A stretch of DNA of 64,000 nt from Aspidapion aeneum (lineage: Eukaryota; Arthropoda; Insecta; Coleoptera; Brentidae). Positions 9,820 through 22,929 of the stretch are shown one piece after another. The stretch covers positions 41,558,409 through 41,622,408 of the forward strand of contig OY755045.1 of the NCBI GenBank assembly GCA_963576565.1, written 5' to 3'. Below the pieces are notes generated by a model. The model saw nothing but the letters and a program-made list of their open reading frames with translations. It was not told where the DNA came from and searched no databases. The position numbers and the translations under genes are program-made. Every line of letters starts with the position of its first letter. Positions within the stretch are counted from its first letter, which is position 1.

Positions 9820-9965
9820 ATACATTTAAATACTTTTATATACATTTAAAAACTGAAATTTTATTTAAATACTATTAAATACACTTAAATACCTTTAAAT
9901 ACTTCAAAATACAATTAAGTACCTTTAAATCCCAAATAAATACAGTATTTAACTTAAATAGGTGT
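9820..9965. repeat. 10-bp minisatellite, right part
   Basis: Degenerate catttaaata units continue from the right LTR, as on the left side (1033-1069). The array was probably one block before the LTR element landed. Confidence 0.7.
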
Positions 9966-10289
9966 ACAAATTTTTATCAGTGTCCCACCCCTCGTTTAAT
10001 TCAAGTATTCGGCCTGTTATCTACACTGTGCCTATAAGTAGTCACAAAAGTTTACGATTTAAAATTTGTAGTACATATTTGCTTTTTATTTGCTGATTAA
10101 AAAAAAAATAATCGTGATTCATTAACAGTTCCAATTAAAAATTTTATTGAAATCGTTAATAATTTGAAAATGCAGAACATGACAGCATGATTGTTTGCAA
10201 CGAATGTTATTTAGACAAGCCCGTACTTAGGGGGGATCAATCCTCTTGAAATATTCGATAAAGTGTGTTAAAATCTGAGAGTACGGCAA
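9966..10289. other. No gene recognised
   Basis: AT-rich sequence without a repeat partner elsewhere in the window that I could see. Confidence 0.5.
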
Positions 10290-11110
10290 AAGTTCGCGTA
10301 AACTGCTGTACCATCTTTTCTTGAAATATTTCAGCCCATATTTAACCTATCTAAAACTTTACTTCGGAATGAGCTACGAAACCGAACCGAACCATCCAAG
10401 TTTCGTGGACTTCCATAAAGTAGTAAAGTAGTTACGGAATTTTAAAAAACGTTGAAGTTGCCACTCACTCACTCATGTATAGATCATCAAAATTCTATTG
10501 TACTTCCAGCCATGCCACAAACCTGAAATTTGGCAGACTGATAGCAAAGCACCAAAATTTTAATTCACTGCCCTCCCCCATATATGTAAAATTATGTAAA
10601 AGTAACATTGCCCACTTCCAGGAACGCTAGAGAGCTGAGCTTTGAAATTATTAAACTAAAAAACCTCAACATTTTTAATAATGCATTGCAAAAGTTTTGA
10701 AGAATATTCCGCATATTTTACTACTTTAAAACTTAAATATTATCCAAATTCTTTAAAAAAGGAGTGAAATCATAACAAAAAAATTTCAAAATGAAAGGTT
10801 CTTACTAGTTTGGAGACTTAGAGTTATAAATATTTTATTACTCTAAGTTTGGAAATGTTTATCGAAACTTGGCTATTATGGCTGCAAATGACACTCAGGC
10901 ACAGTGCTAAATTGAACATAAAAATGTTTGGCTGTAATAGCAATGTTTAAAAAAACATTTCCAAACTAGTGAGAACCTTTTATTTTGAAATTTGTATTAG
11001 AGAACTTGGCTTTAGTTTTCTCTCAATTCTTTTTAAGGAATACCATTTTCGCTTACTTTTTTTACATGAAATGTTTTTGTTATGATAGATTTCTCAGTAA
11101 CATAAAGAAG
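10290..11110 (+). mobile_element. Foldback repeat family B, copy 1
   Basis: This segment matches 38950-39965 in the same orientation. Landmarks are gtaccatcttttcttgaaa, acttcggaatgagctacgaa, cactcactcatgtatagatc and ggaacgctagagagctgagc. Its right part is an inverted repeat (aaaggttcttactagtttgga against tccaaactagtgagaacctt). Compared with copy 2 most of the left hairpin arm is deleted (around 10778-10786). No frame is shared between the copies, so it looks like a non-autonomous element. Confidence 0.75.
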
Positions 11111-11623
11111 ACAAAAAAATTGCACAATACACAAATTTTCACTAGTAATACCACAGATTAAATCATTTCCTGAAATTTTTTCGAGCTAATGAATATTTTG
11201 AAAATTATCCCGAGTCGAAGATGAGGGATAATTTTCTGAAAATATTTATTAGCAAGAAAAAATTTACGAATTTAATTTAACCTCGCGTGGTATTCTGTAA
11301 GATAATTCCACACTAGGGTATCCAGTACCGGGACTTAGTCCCGGGACGAACCCGGGATTTTTCCTAAAAAAAGTGGTCCCGGGACTCAGTGAAGGTCCCG
11401 GGACCTCAACTTGGTCCCGAAACCGCTAAATTATACCATAAATTATATTAGGGCATAGTAATAAATGCACTCGTGGCACGTAAATCTCACTTTGGACAAA
11501 AGTAATGTTTCCCTATACTTACCTTTTTATTTGCTACGTTTATCAATTTGTTTTTATGTTAACCATTTACCAATATCAATAAACCTGTGTTCTGTTCTGT
11601 GTTAAATTAATTTAATTTACTTG

Positions 11624-12730
11624 TCTTAAACAAGTAATTGAGAAAAGGAGTGCCAGAAATATAGAGACTCATGTTACCTTTGTGGACCTACAAAATGCAT
11701 ATGATACCGTTCCAGTAGAAAAATTATGGACAGTGTTAGAACAAACTAATATCAATCATACATATATAAAAGCTAAAATTAAAATTGGAAATCGACTTTC
11801 AAAAGAATTCCAGGTAACGAAAGGCTTAAGACAGGGATATTGTATCTCTCCAACTCTTTTTAAAATATATATCGCAGTAGCTCTAAAAAACTGGAAACGT
11901 AAAGTACACGGCATGGGAATACAACTTAACGACCGATATACCATATATACACTATAGTTTGCTGACGACCAAGTAATTGTAGATAACGATAAAGAAGACA
12001 TGGAGTATATGATGAGAAAGTTAACGGAAGAATACCAAAAGTGGGGGTTAACAGTGAACGTGGACAAGACACAGTACTTATGTATGGAAACGAATCAAGT
12101 GAGTTAGAACTAGACAATATCTCCATGCAATGAGTATGTACACTGGGGTGTCACATTTGATAAGACAGGAACAGACTGTAAAGAACTAGAAAAAAAGAAT
12201 AGTAAAAGCAAAAAAGGTAATTGATTGTCTTAACAGTATTTTATGGAGCAGAGAGATAAAACAGAATGTAAAATTTAACATATATGAAACAATGGTGAAA
12301 AGCACGCTGCTGTATGGAATAGAGACTTGTCGCGTAACAGAAAAATACAAAGCAAAAATGGAAAGTGTCGAAATGGATGTAATAAGAAGATCAATGAGAA
12401 TATCTAGAACAGATCATATAAGAAATGAGATCATAAAAGAAATAATGGGAATCGAGGGAAGCATAACGGATGACATCACTAAAAGGCAACTGATATGGTA
12501 CGGCCATGTACAACAGATGAACGAGGAAAGATTACCAAAGCAGGTCCTAGAATGGCAACCAATAGGGCGCAGAAAAAGAGGGCGTCCTAAACTGGAATGG
12601 CAACAGTCAATCCAAAGATCAATGAGTCAAAAAAACCTGACGGAAGATGATTGTCAGGATCGAAGGAGGTGGAGAATAGGCGTCGGACAACGTAGAAAAA
12701 CGTTCTAAACCGACATAGTAGTAGTAGTAA
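11624..12730 (+). mobile_element. 5'-truncated RTE-like LINE, second subfamily
   Basis: LINE sequence starts in the RT (codons for LKQVIEKRSARNIETHVTF) and ends in a (TAG)n tail. A weak duplication of only about 6-9 bp (ttactt) flanks it. The protein is clearly related to the 4580-7277 LINE but diverged. Confidence 0.8.
11636..12708 (+). pseudogene. Truncated LINE reverse transcriptase
   Basis: TFVDLQNAYDTVP carries the motif A Asp and GLRQGYCISPTLFKIYI is motif B. A TAG at about 11955 interrupts just before FADDQVIV (motif C). A further frameshift lies near 12100-12180. The last part (12292-12708) is open and encodes the thumb and basic tail (WYGHVQQMNEERLPKQ, then GRRKRGRP). The N-terminal RT and the whole endonuclease are missing, so it is a dead-on-arrival copy. 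Confidence 0.87.
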
Positions 12731-12834
12731 TTACTTTTATTTTAGTTTCAAGGGACTAGTCCCGGGACCTAACATTTGGTCCCGAAGTCCCGAAAACATA
12801 TTTGGTCCCGGGACTTGGATACCCTATTCCACAC

Positions 12835-13112
12835 CAAATTGAATTAATTTAAAATTTATTTTTTGACCTACAACATTGTCAATTTTTTAATTATTTAGTA
12901 ATTATGGCAACTAATGTTTTGTCATTCTACCTAAATTAAAAACTAAAAGCTGATTTATTATTTTTATGACTACAACAAGAATAGTTTAAAATTTTTTCTT
13001 TAAATCGTTTTCATATACTTACGGACATGAACAAATTTAGATTCTTCGCAGTTTCAGCACCAATTAGATTAATTTCTACTTATTGTAGTTTCATGAAAAT
13101 ACCAGTTCAGAA
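12835..13112. other. No gene recognised
   Basis: AT-rich spacer between the hAT-like element and the foldback at 13113. Confidence 0.5.
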
Positions 13113-13559
13113 TGAGCAAAATTATTTAAGAAAAGCCAGACCTTTCCCTCACCCCCTCCGATTTTCTTGATTTTTTGTGGAAATATTACCTACCTGGAGA
13201 ATAGACAAAAGCCAAAATTTTGGCTTTCAAAAAAATTTATTGGCTAGGATACAGCCATTTTCCTGTTTTTCATAAATTTTTGACATGATTTTGGGTATTT
13301 TCTATAATTTAGAAGTTTTTTGCAGTAAAATGTTGAAAATTGGTACATTGATGTAGAAGTGATCAGAGAACAAGAATGTGGTGAATAATTTGACCTAGGA
13401 CAAATTTCCAGAAAATGGTGACCAAAACCTCTAAAATTTACAGAAAAATACCAATTTCTTGAGGAAACGTTGAAAAAAAAATTTTTCTTGAAATTTTTTG
13501 AATGCGTCTTACAGAAAAAGAAATAGATCTATTTTGTGTGAGCGAGACATGTAGCTACC

Positions 13560-13753
13560 CAGTGGCGTATATGAAAGAAAGTTTCGGGGGGGGGGGGGCC
13601 CGAGACAGTTTAGACAGTTTCGAAGGGGGGGGGGCAAGACCTCATCAGGCCGTATTTTATGCTTGTATTCATGAAATATGTGGAAAATATCTAAAAAAAT
13701 CTTAGCTTCGGGGGGGCCCAGGCCCCTCGGGCCCCCCCTTATATACGCCACTG
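13560..13753. mobile_element. 194-bp hAT-like MITE with poly-G tracts
   Basis: CAGTGGCGTATAT and its complement form the ends, and TAGCTACC is duplicated on both sides (13552-13559 and 13754-13761). CAGTGGCG ends plus 8-bp duplication fit hAT. Inside are G runs of up to a dozen bases. It lies in the left arm of the foldback and has no counterpart in the right arm, so it arrived later. Confidence 0.88.
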
Positions 13754-14527
13754 TAGCTACCTAAAAAAAGTAAAAAAATGCAAACCCGTCAAACGCGCTG
13801 GGTGATTTAGCTATATTAGGCCAGTCATTAATGCGAAAATAAGACCCCCAGCTTGCAAAAAGTGGTAGTCACGTCGTTGACATATTATGTTGTTCACATT
13901 GGAGTTCTAAAAGAAAATTTAAGTTTTCGACTTGGGTGGGGCGGTTCCCCCCCACCGTCTTGGATTTAGTGTGCACAAAAACCTTTTTTTTTTATTACTT
14001 GGTCCCTGCACATTTTAGAAAATAAAGTTTTATAGACAAAAGTTAAACACAATAAAATTTCTTGCAAAAACGCTATTGTAAAGTTTTTTGTCAGACGAAT
14101 GGTTTTCGAGTTATGACGCTAAACATTTCTCCGCCTTTTTGGATTTTAAACAGTTTTTTTATTTAGTGGCCTTTAACTTGAAAACTGCTTATTTTTGGGA
14201 AAATTATATATATGTTATAATATAAAATAAAGACCATGCCAATTAAGTGCTAACCGTGGACTTGGCCCACTTAGGTGATACATCGTTTGAAAGATAATTT
14301 AATTTTCTATTGAATTCTTTTCAAAATGATGTATCATATCATAGTTTCATTGAGCGGTTTAGGAGATATTCAGCTTTTTCACTTATTTCTAGTGCGCTAT
14401 GATTTCCTGCTGAGGCAGGCCAAGGCACTCCAGTATTTTTATTATTTTACACAGTCAAAAATATAGTAAGCTTGGTTTGGAAAAATTATAATTCAGCTGA
14501 CGGCCCTCAAAGCCTAGTTATAAATAA

Positions 14528-15375
<848 letters not shown>

Positions 15376-16298
15376 AAAGTAACAAAAATGATACATATTT
15401 CAAAATAAAATTAAAACGCTTTTGTGCAAAATAATTTCATATCAAGCGTAATGTCAAATTGTTTAAACAATTGAAAACAATGACCAAACGCCAAGACGCA
15501 AGGCCCACTTGATTTGCATAGTATAAGACAACAAAACTATAGGAGCATTGAAGTAGCATTTGACCGCAAGGCTTTCACGTCAATGGCGCATGACGTCATT
15601 CAACGCACACTAGACAAAAATAAAAAACTTTAATTATCTCCGAAACCGCTCAATCCAACTATGACATATGATACATCATTTTGAAAAGAATTCAATGACG
15701 AATTCGAAAATTAATTAAAATATAGGCCCTTCCATTAGAAAAAATGCAACTTTATGTCATATCTCAAAAACTAAAAGTGACAGTTAAAATTTAATTTAGC
15801 GGGTGAATTCCTCGTGACAAAGTCTATAAAATTGCAATTTACTCTAAATCAATATTTCCAATAATGACGAAGTTATAGACCCCCTCCAAAATGCAGACGT
15901 TTCAAAAAGCCCCCGTAGCTCAAAGACGAGACGATATTTCAAAATGCGGTTTTCACTATAAGTCTTCTCTTGAAATTTGAGCCTCGCAATGCGTGGTCAG
16001 TTTTTCTCTGTCTCCCCTAGAAGTACCTTAAACCCTGTAAAAGTGTCCAATTTGGGACACCCTGTACCAATTTTCAACACTTTACTGCAAAAAACTTCTG
16101 AATTATAGAAAATACCCAAAATCATGTCAAAACTTTATGAAAAACAGAAAAATGGCTACATCCTAGCCAATACATTTTTTTGAAAGCCAATATTTTGGCT
16201 TTTGTCTATTCTCCAGGTAGGTAATATTCCCACAAAAAATCAAGAAAATCGGAGGGGGTGAGGGACAGGTCCGGCTTTTCTTTAATAATTTTGCTCAA

Positions 16299-16790
16299 TG
16301 TAAAATATTTTATTCTCTTATTTTATATCAATTTTGGGTTACTACAAGTGGTAGAAAATTATAATTTTATCAATTTTTAAATAGGTACATAGATAAATTT
16401 TTTTACGGATCACACAGTACATTATTCAATTTTGCGTAAGTTTTATCAATTTCTTATACGGGTTTTATATTATTAGTATATTATTCATAACCATGCAGCG
16501 CAAAAATGGTGAATAAAATCGTGTCCAATACCTACTACATAGATATTTAATTCATTCCATTCAAAGTCCAGCTTTTTTCGTATTTAACAAGAAAGGAGGT
16601 GTCCGAAGAATACAGAAAAAATCTTAAATATTTAATCGAAATGTATAAAAATTGAATAAATAAATTAAAACCTACTGTCATTAAGACGTCAAAAAATTTC
16701 CGATTTAATTCGCTGTTGGGTACCCACGAGGAAAAAATTTCCACTAAAATTCGTGCGTTGCTGGTGATATGTCAAAAAGACACAAGGTTA
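16299..16790. other. AT-rich spacer, no gene
   Basis: No repeat partner or supported frame was recognised. Confidence 0.5.
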
Positions 16791-17534
16791 AATACTCTGC
16801 CAATATATGGGCCCCTAAGCTCACACTAGGTATCTACTATAGTTATAGCGTACGTGTGAGCTGATATAACTAAAAACTAAAATAAATTTTATTCAACCCC
16901 AGACTAAATTACCTTTTGTTTGATACCACACAAGCCATGTTTTGACTTAAACTCAAATTTTTGAAATCTACCCCCACCCTTAAAAAAACAAAAACTAAAA
17001 TATATTTTGTTTAACTCCGGACTCAATTACCTTTCGTTTGATATCACACACGCCATATTTTTACGTAAACTGTAATTTTTGAAATCTACCCCGACCCTTA
17101 AAAAAACTAAAATATATTTTGTTTAACTCCAAACTTAATTACCTTTCGTTTGATATCACACACGCCATATTTTCACATAAACTCTAATTTTTAAAATCTA
17201 CCCCCACCCTTTTATTTGGCTTGTGTTCGGTGGATTTTGTTCATATTTAAATGGGACCATCTCGACCCAAGACCCATCCTAGGTACCAAATTTCATTGAT
17301 ATCGGGCAAGCGGTTCTTGAGTTATGCGCGTTGGTCGTTACAGCCAGACATACAGACAGACAGACAGAGACATACAGACAGACAGACAGACAGACGGCGC
17401 AACAAAAAAGTTTCAAAATCATCTGAAACGCATAGATACATAAAAAATTTTGAAATCGGAGCAATTTTTTTTTTCTCGAAAAAATTAGGATCACCATAGC
17501 TCACACTACTATAGTATAGTATATGTGTGAGCTA
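16791..17534 (+). mobile_element. Hairpin-ended repeat family A, copy 2
   Basis: It has the same order as copy 1: left hairpin, tandem ~115-bp units, aaatttcattgatatcggg core, a short CAGA tract, and right hairpin ending gtatatgtgtgagcta. Its CAGA tract is only about a quarter as long. Confidence 0.82.
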
Positions 17535-17888
17535 AAAATACTGGTGTGGAATTTTCAATGAAATTTTTTAATTCCCCCTAAAATGTTTTCCTGAGTACGG
17601 CCCTGGACTACATATTTTTTAACAATAAAATTAGGTAATAGAAAGATAAATTATTAATTTTTAATGTAGATAAATAGGTATGTATTTATTACAAATTTTA
17701 AAATTTTAAAAACAATATATATTTTTTATCAGTTATCTTTTCTCGATCTTTTGTTATATAAACCAAAATCTACCCGAAAAAATATTACAAGTTCCAATGT
17801 TCAAGGTGCTATAAATAAAAATATCAAATATTTGTCTATTTTATCAGGAAAAACAGTTTTTAGTTCTAAGGGAACATACTTAATTTAC
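17535..17888. other. AT-rich spacer, no gene
   Basis: Nothing identifiable apart from homopolymer runs. The string gtttcctgagtacggccctg near 17587 resembles a DNA-transposon terminus, but no partner was found. Confidence 0.45.
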
Positions 17889-18520
17889 CGTAAAACGAGG
17901 TTACTTTGCTCCACTTTTTTGAGTTAATTCGAAAAATTCAAAGAAATAACCAAAAATTATACCATAAAAAATGTTTTTTTGGTTTTAATAAAAAACAAAT
18001 GGTATAGGTAATCAACAAAGGTCATTTTTATTACAAAATACTTAGTATTATAAATATTTTTTTAACTTGAAAAGTGGAGCAAAGTTTCCCATAGTCCGAG
18101 ATTACTTTGCCCCACTTTATAAAATATGAAAAAAAAACATTGGTGTTTTATATGTTGGCGCAAACTACATCCAATATTTAGTTTAGCTTTTCCCCAAACA
18201 TTCAAAATGGTGAATAAAATTTTTTAAAATATTGGTTTTTTAAGTTTTTATTGCATAGAAATAGATAACTGCACTAGATACCAAATTTTTCGAGGTCAAA
18301 TTTTAAAGGAATTTCAAGCTGCACTCTGGTATTAACTCGAGACGACTAAGCGGAAAAGAGCGGCTACCGCGTCTATGAAAAGTCAAATTCGCAACGGATA
18401 ATTCACGCGTGGTGGCGTTGTGGTGCATGCGCAGATTTTTAATGTGGAATATCTAAGAACTTTTTTTCGCAATGGAGGAAAGTAGGACAAGGGGGCGCAA
18501 AGTAACCTTGCTTTACCTCC
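17889..18520. mobile_element. Non-autonomous element with ~25-bp imperfect TIRs
   Basis: gtaaaacgaggttactttgc at 17889 faces its near-complement at 18496-18520 (gcaaagtaaccttgctttac). A related inner repeat reads gtttcccatagtccgagattactttgcccc. The flanking duplication is unclear, so the superfamily is not assigned. Confidence 0.6.
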
Positions 18521-18753
18521 TCCGCGATTGTAACGCATTTTGAAGAAAAAAACACAATAAAATAGATTGTAACGCGACGCTAAAACCCTCCACCATGAAC
18601 CAAGCCTTAGATTTTTTTACATATTTTCGACATATTTCAGAAAAAAACACAAAAAATAGCTTAAAATTCGACATCATGAGGCTTTGCGTCACCCCCCCCC
18701 CCCAAGAGGCCTCGCCCACCTCCCCCCAAGACATATTTCTGGGTGCGCCACTG
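18521..18753. mobile_element. hAT-like fragment with poly-C tract
   Basis: The right end, read on the minus strand, is CAGTGGCGCACCCAG, a typical hAT terminus, followed by C/G-rich tracts as in the MITE at 13560-13753. No matching left end is visible, so this is probably a truncated copy. Confidence 0.5.
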
Positions 18754-18919
18754 ATTAGGGGTAATAGATAGATAGGAACAAAAACGAAGAAAACAACAGA
18801 AGAGGTTATTTCGAAAGAACGTCACTGGATGGCACCATTAAGGCAGTGTACATAGACCATTCAACAACCACAGATAGTAGTTTAAATAAAAATTAAAATA
18901 ATCATAGGAATGTATTCAG

Positions 18920-19200
18920 TAATATCATTGAGTAAATAATGGGTTATTTACTCAATGGTAATATTATCTTCTTAATTGTGACATTGAGAAAATATATGGG
19001 TTATTTACTCAATGGTTGTGATCAAAGGGCCCCGGCTTACCAAATAATGACATTCTATGACCAGAACAACCCATTCACTCCCAAAGTAGCCCCTGGCCCC
19101 AAGTGGCCCTACCGCCAGCGACCCCAAGGCCCCGCCTGGGTGGCCGGGGCCCGGGCGGGGACCCCCGCCCCCCGCGCTGGCCAGTCCGGGCCTGTTTAAG
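18920..19200. other. Direct repeat and abrupt GC-rich island
   Basis: The phrase atgggttatttactcaatgg occurs at about 18938-18957 and 18996-19015. It is followed by about 180 bases of GC- and CpG-rich sequence (ccccaaggccccgcc, ccggggcccgggcgggg) that is unlike anything nearby. A 261-base open frame here has no recognisable similarity, and I do not call it a gene. Confidence 0.5.
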
Positions 19201-19459
19201 AATGATTAAGGGAATATCGCCCAGGGGGGTAATAACTCCCAAGGGATAAAAAAGCTCAAGTTTATTTTTCCCGCTATCTTGAAAGAATTTACAGAGCTAA
19301 TCTATGGTTCCGTCAATCGACTGTAACTCCCTATTTTATTGTGTTTATGCAGCATTACATATTTAATTTATTGAATTTAGTTTACTAGCTCAAACAGCTC
19401 AAGGGCGGTTCTGGAGGCAAATTCTGGGGGGTAATGATCAAGCGGTGACTGTAAATTAC
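19201..19459. other. No gene recognised
   Basis: Mixed-composition spacer without visible structure. Confidence 0.45.
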
Positions 19460-19612
19460 GGCACAGGAAAAAAGCCCATATGACAAAAGCACACAGGAAA
19501 GATCTTCATAGGAAAAAAGCGCACAGGTCAAAAAGCGCACGTGGATAAAAGCGCACACCGAAACAGCGCACACGGAAAATAGCGCACATAGTAAAACAGT
19601 GCACAATAAGTG
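19460..19612. repeat. Degenerate minisatellite (aaaagcgcaca-)n
   Basis: About ten units of 13-16 bp built on aaaaagcgcacagg follow one another with many variants. Frames across it are artefacts of the repeat. Confidence 0.8.
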
Positions 19613-20350
19613 AAAGTTAAACTTCTAGAATTCGAATGTTCCATGTAAAAAAGTAACAGGTTAGATTATTAGATCATTTCGCCACAAAAAAGACAAGAGT
19701 ATTTATATAAAAACTTTCATAAAATTTTGTGTTTTAAAAAACTGACACCGGCACATCAAAAAAGTGGTCTGTACCTTTTATCAGACTTACCTATCTATAT
19801 AAGTTCTTCGGTGCGCTGAATCCGAATGCGGGGTTCATTTTGACAATACAACATAAAACTTCGAGAAAATTAAATAAAAAAACGTTGCAATTTTTCGCGC
19901 AGACAAAATAAGTAAAAATCTGAAAATTGCAAAAAATTGTAGTTATGAAAATGTATTTTTAAAGAAATGATGTAGTTATGCGCATGCAGTGGTCAAATTT
20001 TAATTGAGGTTAGTCATATCTAGAGACCCTGCATGTATGATAAATTTTAAAGAATTAAAAAAATAAGTTCTTTAAAGCAAAAAAACACCGGTTGTTATAA
20101 GGGGAGGGGGCATAGGGGCCATGGCCCCCCCTAAGCAATATTTTTGTGCAGAAAGTAACAGTAGTAACTTTGACACAGGTGTTTTTGGTTATTTTTTTAA
20201 GCATATGGAACTAAAAATAAAGTGGTGAATCTTATGCAACGGTTTGGGGGGGGGGGGGCATAATTATAATTAGGTACTCATTGGGATCAACAACCAACCT
20301 GTCAACCTGTTAAGAAGAGTGATATTTTTTTGCCTTATACTTATGCAATT
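19613..20350. other. No gene; G-rich patches
   Basis: Two G-rich patches (20100-20135, with gggggcataggggccatggcccccc, and 20246-20258) resemble DNA-transposon terminal debris, but no pair of ends could be matched. Confidence 0.45.
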
Positions 20351-21340
20351 TACGGACGCCCCTGGAGAGTTTTCTATACTATGGGTCACATTTTGTGACA
20401 GACTGTTTAAAAGGACATTTTGTTATCGGGCCCGCCGCCGAAGCCATAAAAGGTCGAAAGTACAAAAGGTCGAAAAAAAATCGACAAAACAAAATATTAA
20501 AAATACAAATTTACCGTATCAAGTCGACCTTTTGTTTTTTGATCTTTTGTACTTTCGACCTTTTGTACTTTCGACCTTTTATCCGCCGCTCTTTATTATA
20601 TACCGAACCGAACCGATCTTAAATAATTTCTTTAAATTAAGAACACCACTGGAGCGGTAAATATAAAATAGCTTTCACTTTGTTATACATCGTTTGAAAG
20701 GAAATTTTATTGGCTATGACGAAGTATAGAAGACATTTTTTGATAAAGAGCTTGGTTTTTAAGAAAATTGAATAAAATATATGAAAAACATGTTTTTTTA
20801 AATGATTTGTTGAAATCACCCCCATTGACGGACGTCGCTGGAGCGTTTGCTATAAGTCAAACCCCACCGAGTTTCACATTTTTAAAAAGGGAATTTCCCT
20901 GTCTACAAAAAAGTGTAGAATAAGTTTTTTTATGTTAAGCTTAGTTTTTGAGAAAATTAGATAAAACCTGTAACAAAAATGGTTTATTTTCTGTTTTTTC
21001 AAAATTAATTTAATTTACGGATGCCCCTGAAGTTTTATTTATAAAACCGATTTAATCATGTTATACGTCATTTTGAAGGAAATTTTATTGAGTATACCAA
21101 AATGTAATACGTGGTTTTCTGTAGATATTAGTTTTTAAAAAAATTAAATAAATCTTGGAAAAAACATAGATTTTTTTAAACTTTTTTTAATTACTTCAAT
21201 AAACGGACGCCGCTGGAGAGCTTGTTATTAGTCTAACTTTATTAAGTTATACCATGTTGAAAAGGGAATTTTATTGTCTACAATAAAGTATATTACATAA
21301 TTTTGTCTTAGAAGCTTAGTTTTTAAGAAAATTTGAAAAA
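20351..21340 (+). repeat. ~187-bp degenerate tandem array
   Basis: The landmark acggacg-c-gctggag recurs near 20352, 20643, 20829, 21018 and 21204, and each is followed by ttatacatcgtttgaaaggaaattttattg or a variant. The last three spacings are 186-189 bp. The first is longer because of the insertion at 20448-20585. Units are strongly diverged. Confidence 0.75.
20448..20585. repeat. Inverted minisatellite (aaaggtcgaaagtac)
   Basis: aaaaggtcgaaagtacaaaa on the left faces several copies of ttttgtactttcgacctttt on the right, with a ~60-base loop. It interrupts the 187-bp array and can fold into a hairpin. Confidence 0.8.
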
Positions 21341-21789
21341 ACCTCAAACTTTCAGATTTTGGGGGTCTGGGAGGGTTTTTGGAGGTTTTTGCAATCATTT
21401 AAAAAAATAATATGTTATTATTTTTTAATTATACAAATATATATTTTGAATGTACACCTGTGACAATTTGGGATTTTTAGCGGCAATTTAAAATTCCGCC
21501 GCCATTTTGGCCGCCATCTTGAATATCTCAGAGTTGGCAACAGGGATATTCGGATTCTGCGGGGTCAAAATATGGGGAATTGCCCATTTGCCAAAAAGTA
21601 ATATAAAATGCTTCTAGAAAGTCCCGAATCTTGCCTGAACTACGAAACTTTTTTCCCGAAAATTTTTAGTTTGCGAGGAAATGTTGTAAAATTTTCTAGT
21701 TAAGTTTCTTTAAACATTAAATAGTTTTTTTAAGCTGTGCCATTTCCTCCAAAAACTGACACCTCATTTGCCTATTATTATTACCTATA

Positions 21790-22492
21790 CAGGGTGTCCC
21801 ATAACTTAGGGGCCATAGGCCAACAGGTGATAGAGGAGGTCATATCTGATAAAAAAGTTCATTCATCCTATAAACTCTTTTACGAGACAGAGCATCAAAG
21901 TTGGCGATTTTTTAAACTTTTTGATAACAACTTTTTAAAACAACATAGTAGAAATGAGAAATTGGGTAAATTCGTGTATTAGAACAAGAGCAATAAATTA
22001 AAATAAAAAAATAAAAAAATAGTCGGTCAATTTTTTTTAGAAAAAACTATTTTTTTGGTATAAATTTTTCTGAATGTCATATTAAACGCAATGTTTTTTT
22101 TTAAATATTTTATGTTAATAAAAACAAATCTCTAGCAAGATATAGTAATAAAACATAATTGATATTTTTTAAAAGAATAAGTAGGCAAAAATTATTTTTT
22201 TTTTAATTATTATTTTTTATACATTTTTGGAGGTTATTTTAACAGCCTTAACTTATAATTTTATCAAAAAAAAGAATACCGCATTTTTGAATCAGAATTA
22301 GCTGAATATTCGGCTGGCTGTGACAGATTTCCTTTTTTTCTAAAACCCTTTTCCCCCCACTCCTCTAACTTTAAAAATCCTCTATCTTAAAAACCGATAT
22401 GTGTTGACCCCCATGTTATATAAAGTTTTTTCTCGGAAATAACCTCCTCTATCACCTGCTGCACTATGGCCCCCAAGTTATGGGACACCCTT
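21790..22492. mobile_element. Mariner-like MITE with ~50-bp TIRs
   Basis: CAGGGTGTCCCATAACTTAG begins the left end, and the right end is its imperfect complement (aagttatgggacaccctt). The inverted similarity continues through ggccatag and caggtgatagaggaggt. TA flanks both ends (21788-21789 and 22493-22494), as for Tc1/mariner insertions. A 246-base frame at 21737 overlaps the end and is not a gene. Confidence 0.82.
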
Positions 22493-22929
22493 TATTTAAC
22501 AAAAAATTTAGACGACTTTTCCCGATAAATACTTAATTTTTCAAAAAAGTTTTTAATTTTCCAGTAATTTATTTATATTGAAATTTTAGGTGTGACCGTG
22601 TGATAAGCCATCTAACCCCTCCTGTATTATTATTACTTTTCACATAGGTACCTATAGGTTAAGCTTGGGGCTCAAGCCTACCACCAAAATTGTCTAGATA
22701 GGGCGCAAAAAATTCGGTGCCACGCGGGCGCCCTAAGGTCAACCGCGCCCTTGCTTGTCATTTCATATTGGCTTACGTTGGTGCTGTCAAAGTCATTTTC
22801 CTTTAGAATTAGTAAGTAAGTAAGCTCCCCAGTAGGTTTTTTTTTCACCTTCAAATATAAAACGGTTTCCTACTTTACCATTGTCATTGCGTAAATATTT
22901 ACTCAATAGAATGATCTAGCTACTTGCTA
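22493..22929. other. No gene recognised
   Basis: Spacer between the MITE and the S-repeat array. It includes a short GC-richer stretch at 22660-22770 with no visible partner. Confidence 0.45.

Larger units (their letters stand above)
1066..9823 (-). mobile_element. Ty3/gypsy-like LTR retrotransposon with nested LINE
   Basis: The full element lies on the minus strand. Direct LTRs (1070-1498 and 9387-9819) with TGTTAC...GTAACA ends are flanked by a 4-bp target duplication ATAC (1066-1069 and 9820-9823). Inside, reading right to left, come a primer-binding site, a long leader, gag, protease, reverse transcriptase, RNase H, integrase and a polypurine tract. This gag-PR-RT-RH-IN order is diagnostic of Ty3/gypsy. 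No env-like frame is seen. Pol is broken by stops, frameshifts, an integrase deletion and a plus-strand LINE at 4580-7277, so this copy cannot be autonomous. The LTRs differ at roughly 15-20 positions by eye, so it is not a very recent insertion. Confidence 0.93.
11314..12826. mobile_element. hAT-like non-autonomous element carrying a LINE
   Basis: The ends are inverted, TAGGGTATCCA-GT-CCGGGAC, and an 8-bp target duplication ttccacac flanks them (11306-11313 and 12827-12834). TAGGG-type ends with an 8-bp duplication fit the hAT superfamily. Both arms are crowded with the palindrome GTCCCGGGAC or close variants, as sub-terminal transposase sites often are. Without the nested LINE (about 11624-12730) the element would be some 400 bp. 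Confidence 0.85.

Noticed and set aside
1066..9823. Env gene, which would make the element errantivirus-like
   Set aside because: No frame lies between the integrase end and the polypurine tract at 1499-1513.
18939..19199. 86-codon frame over the GC-rich island
   Set aside because: Pro/Gly/Ala-rich translation typical of GC-rich noncoding DNA, with no homology recognised.
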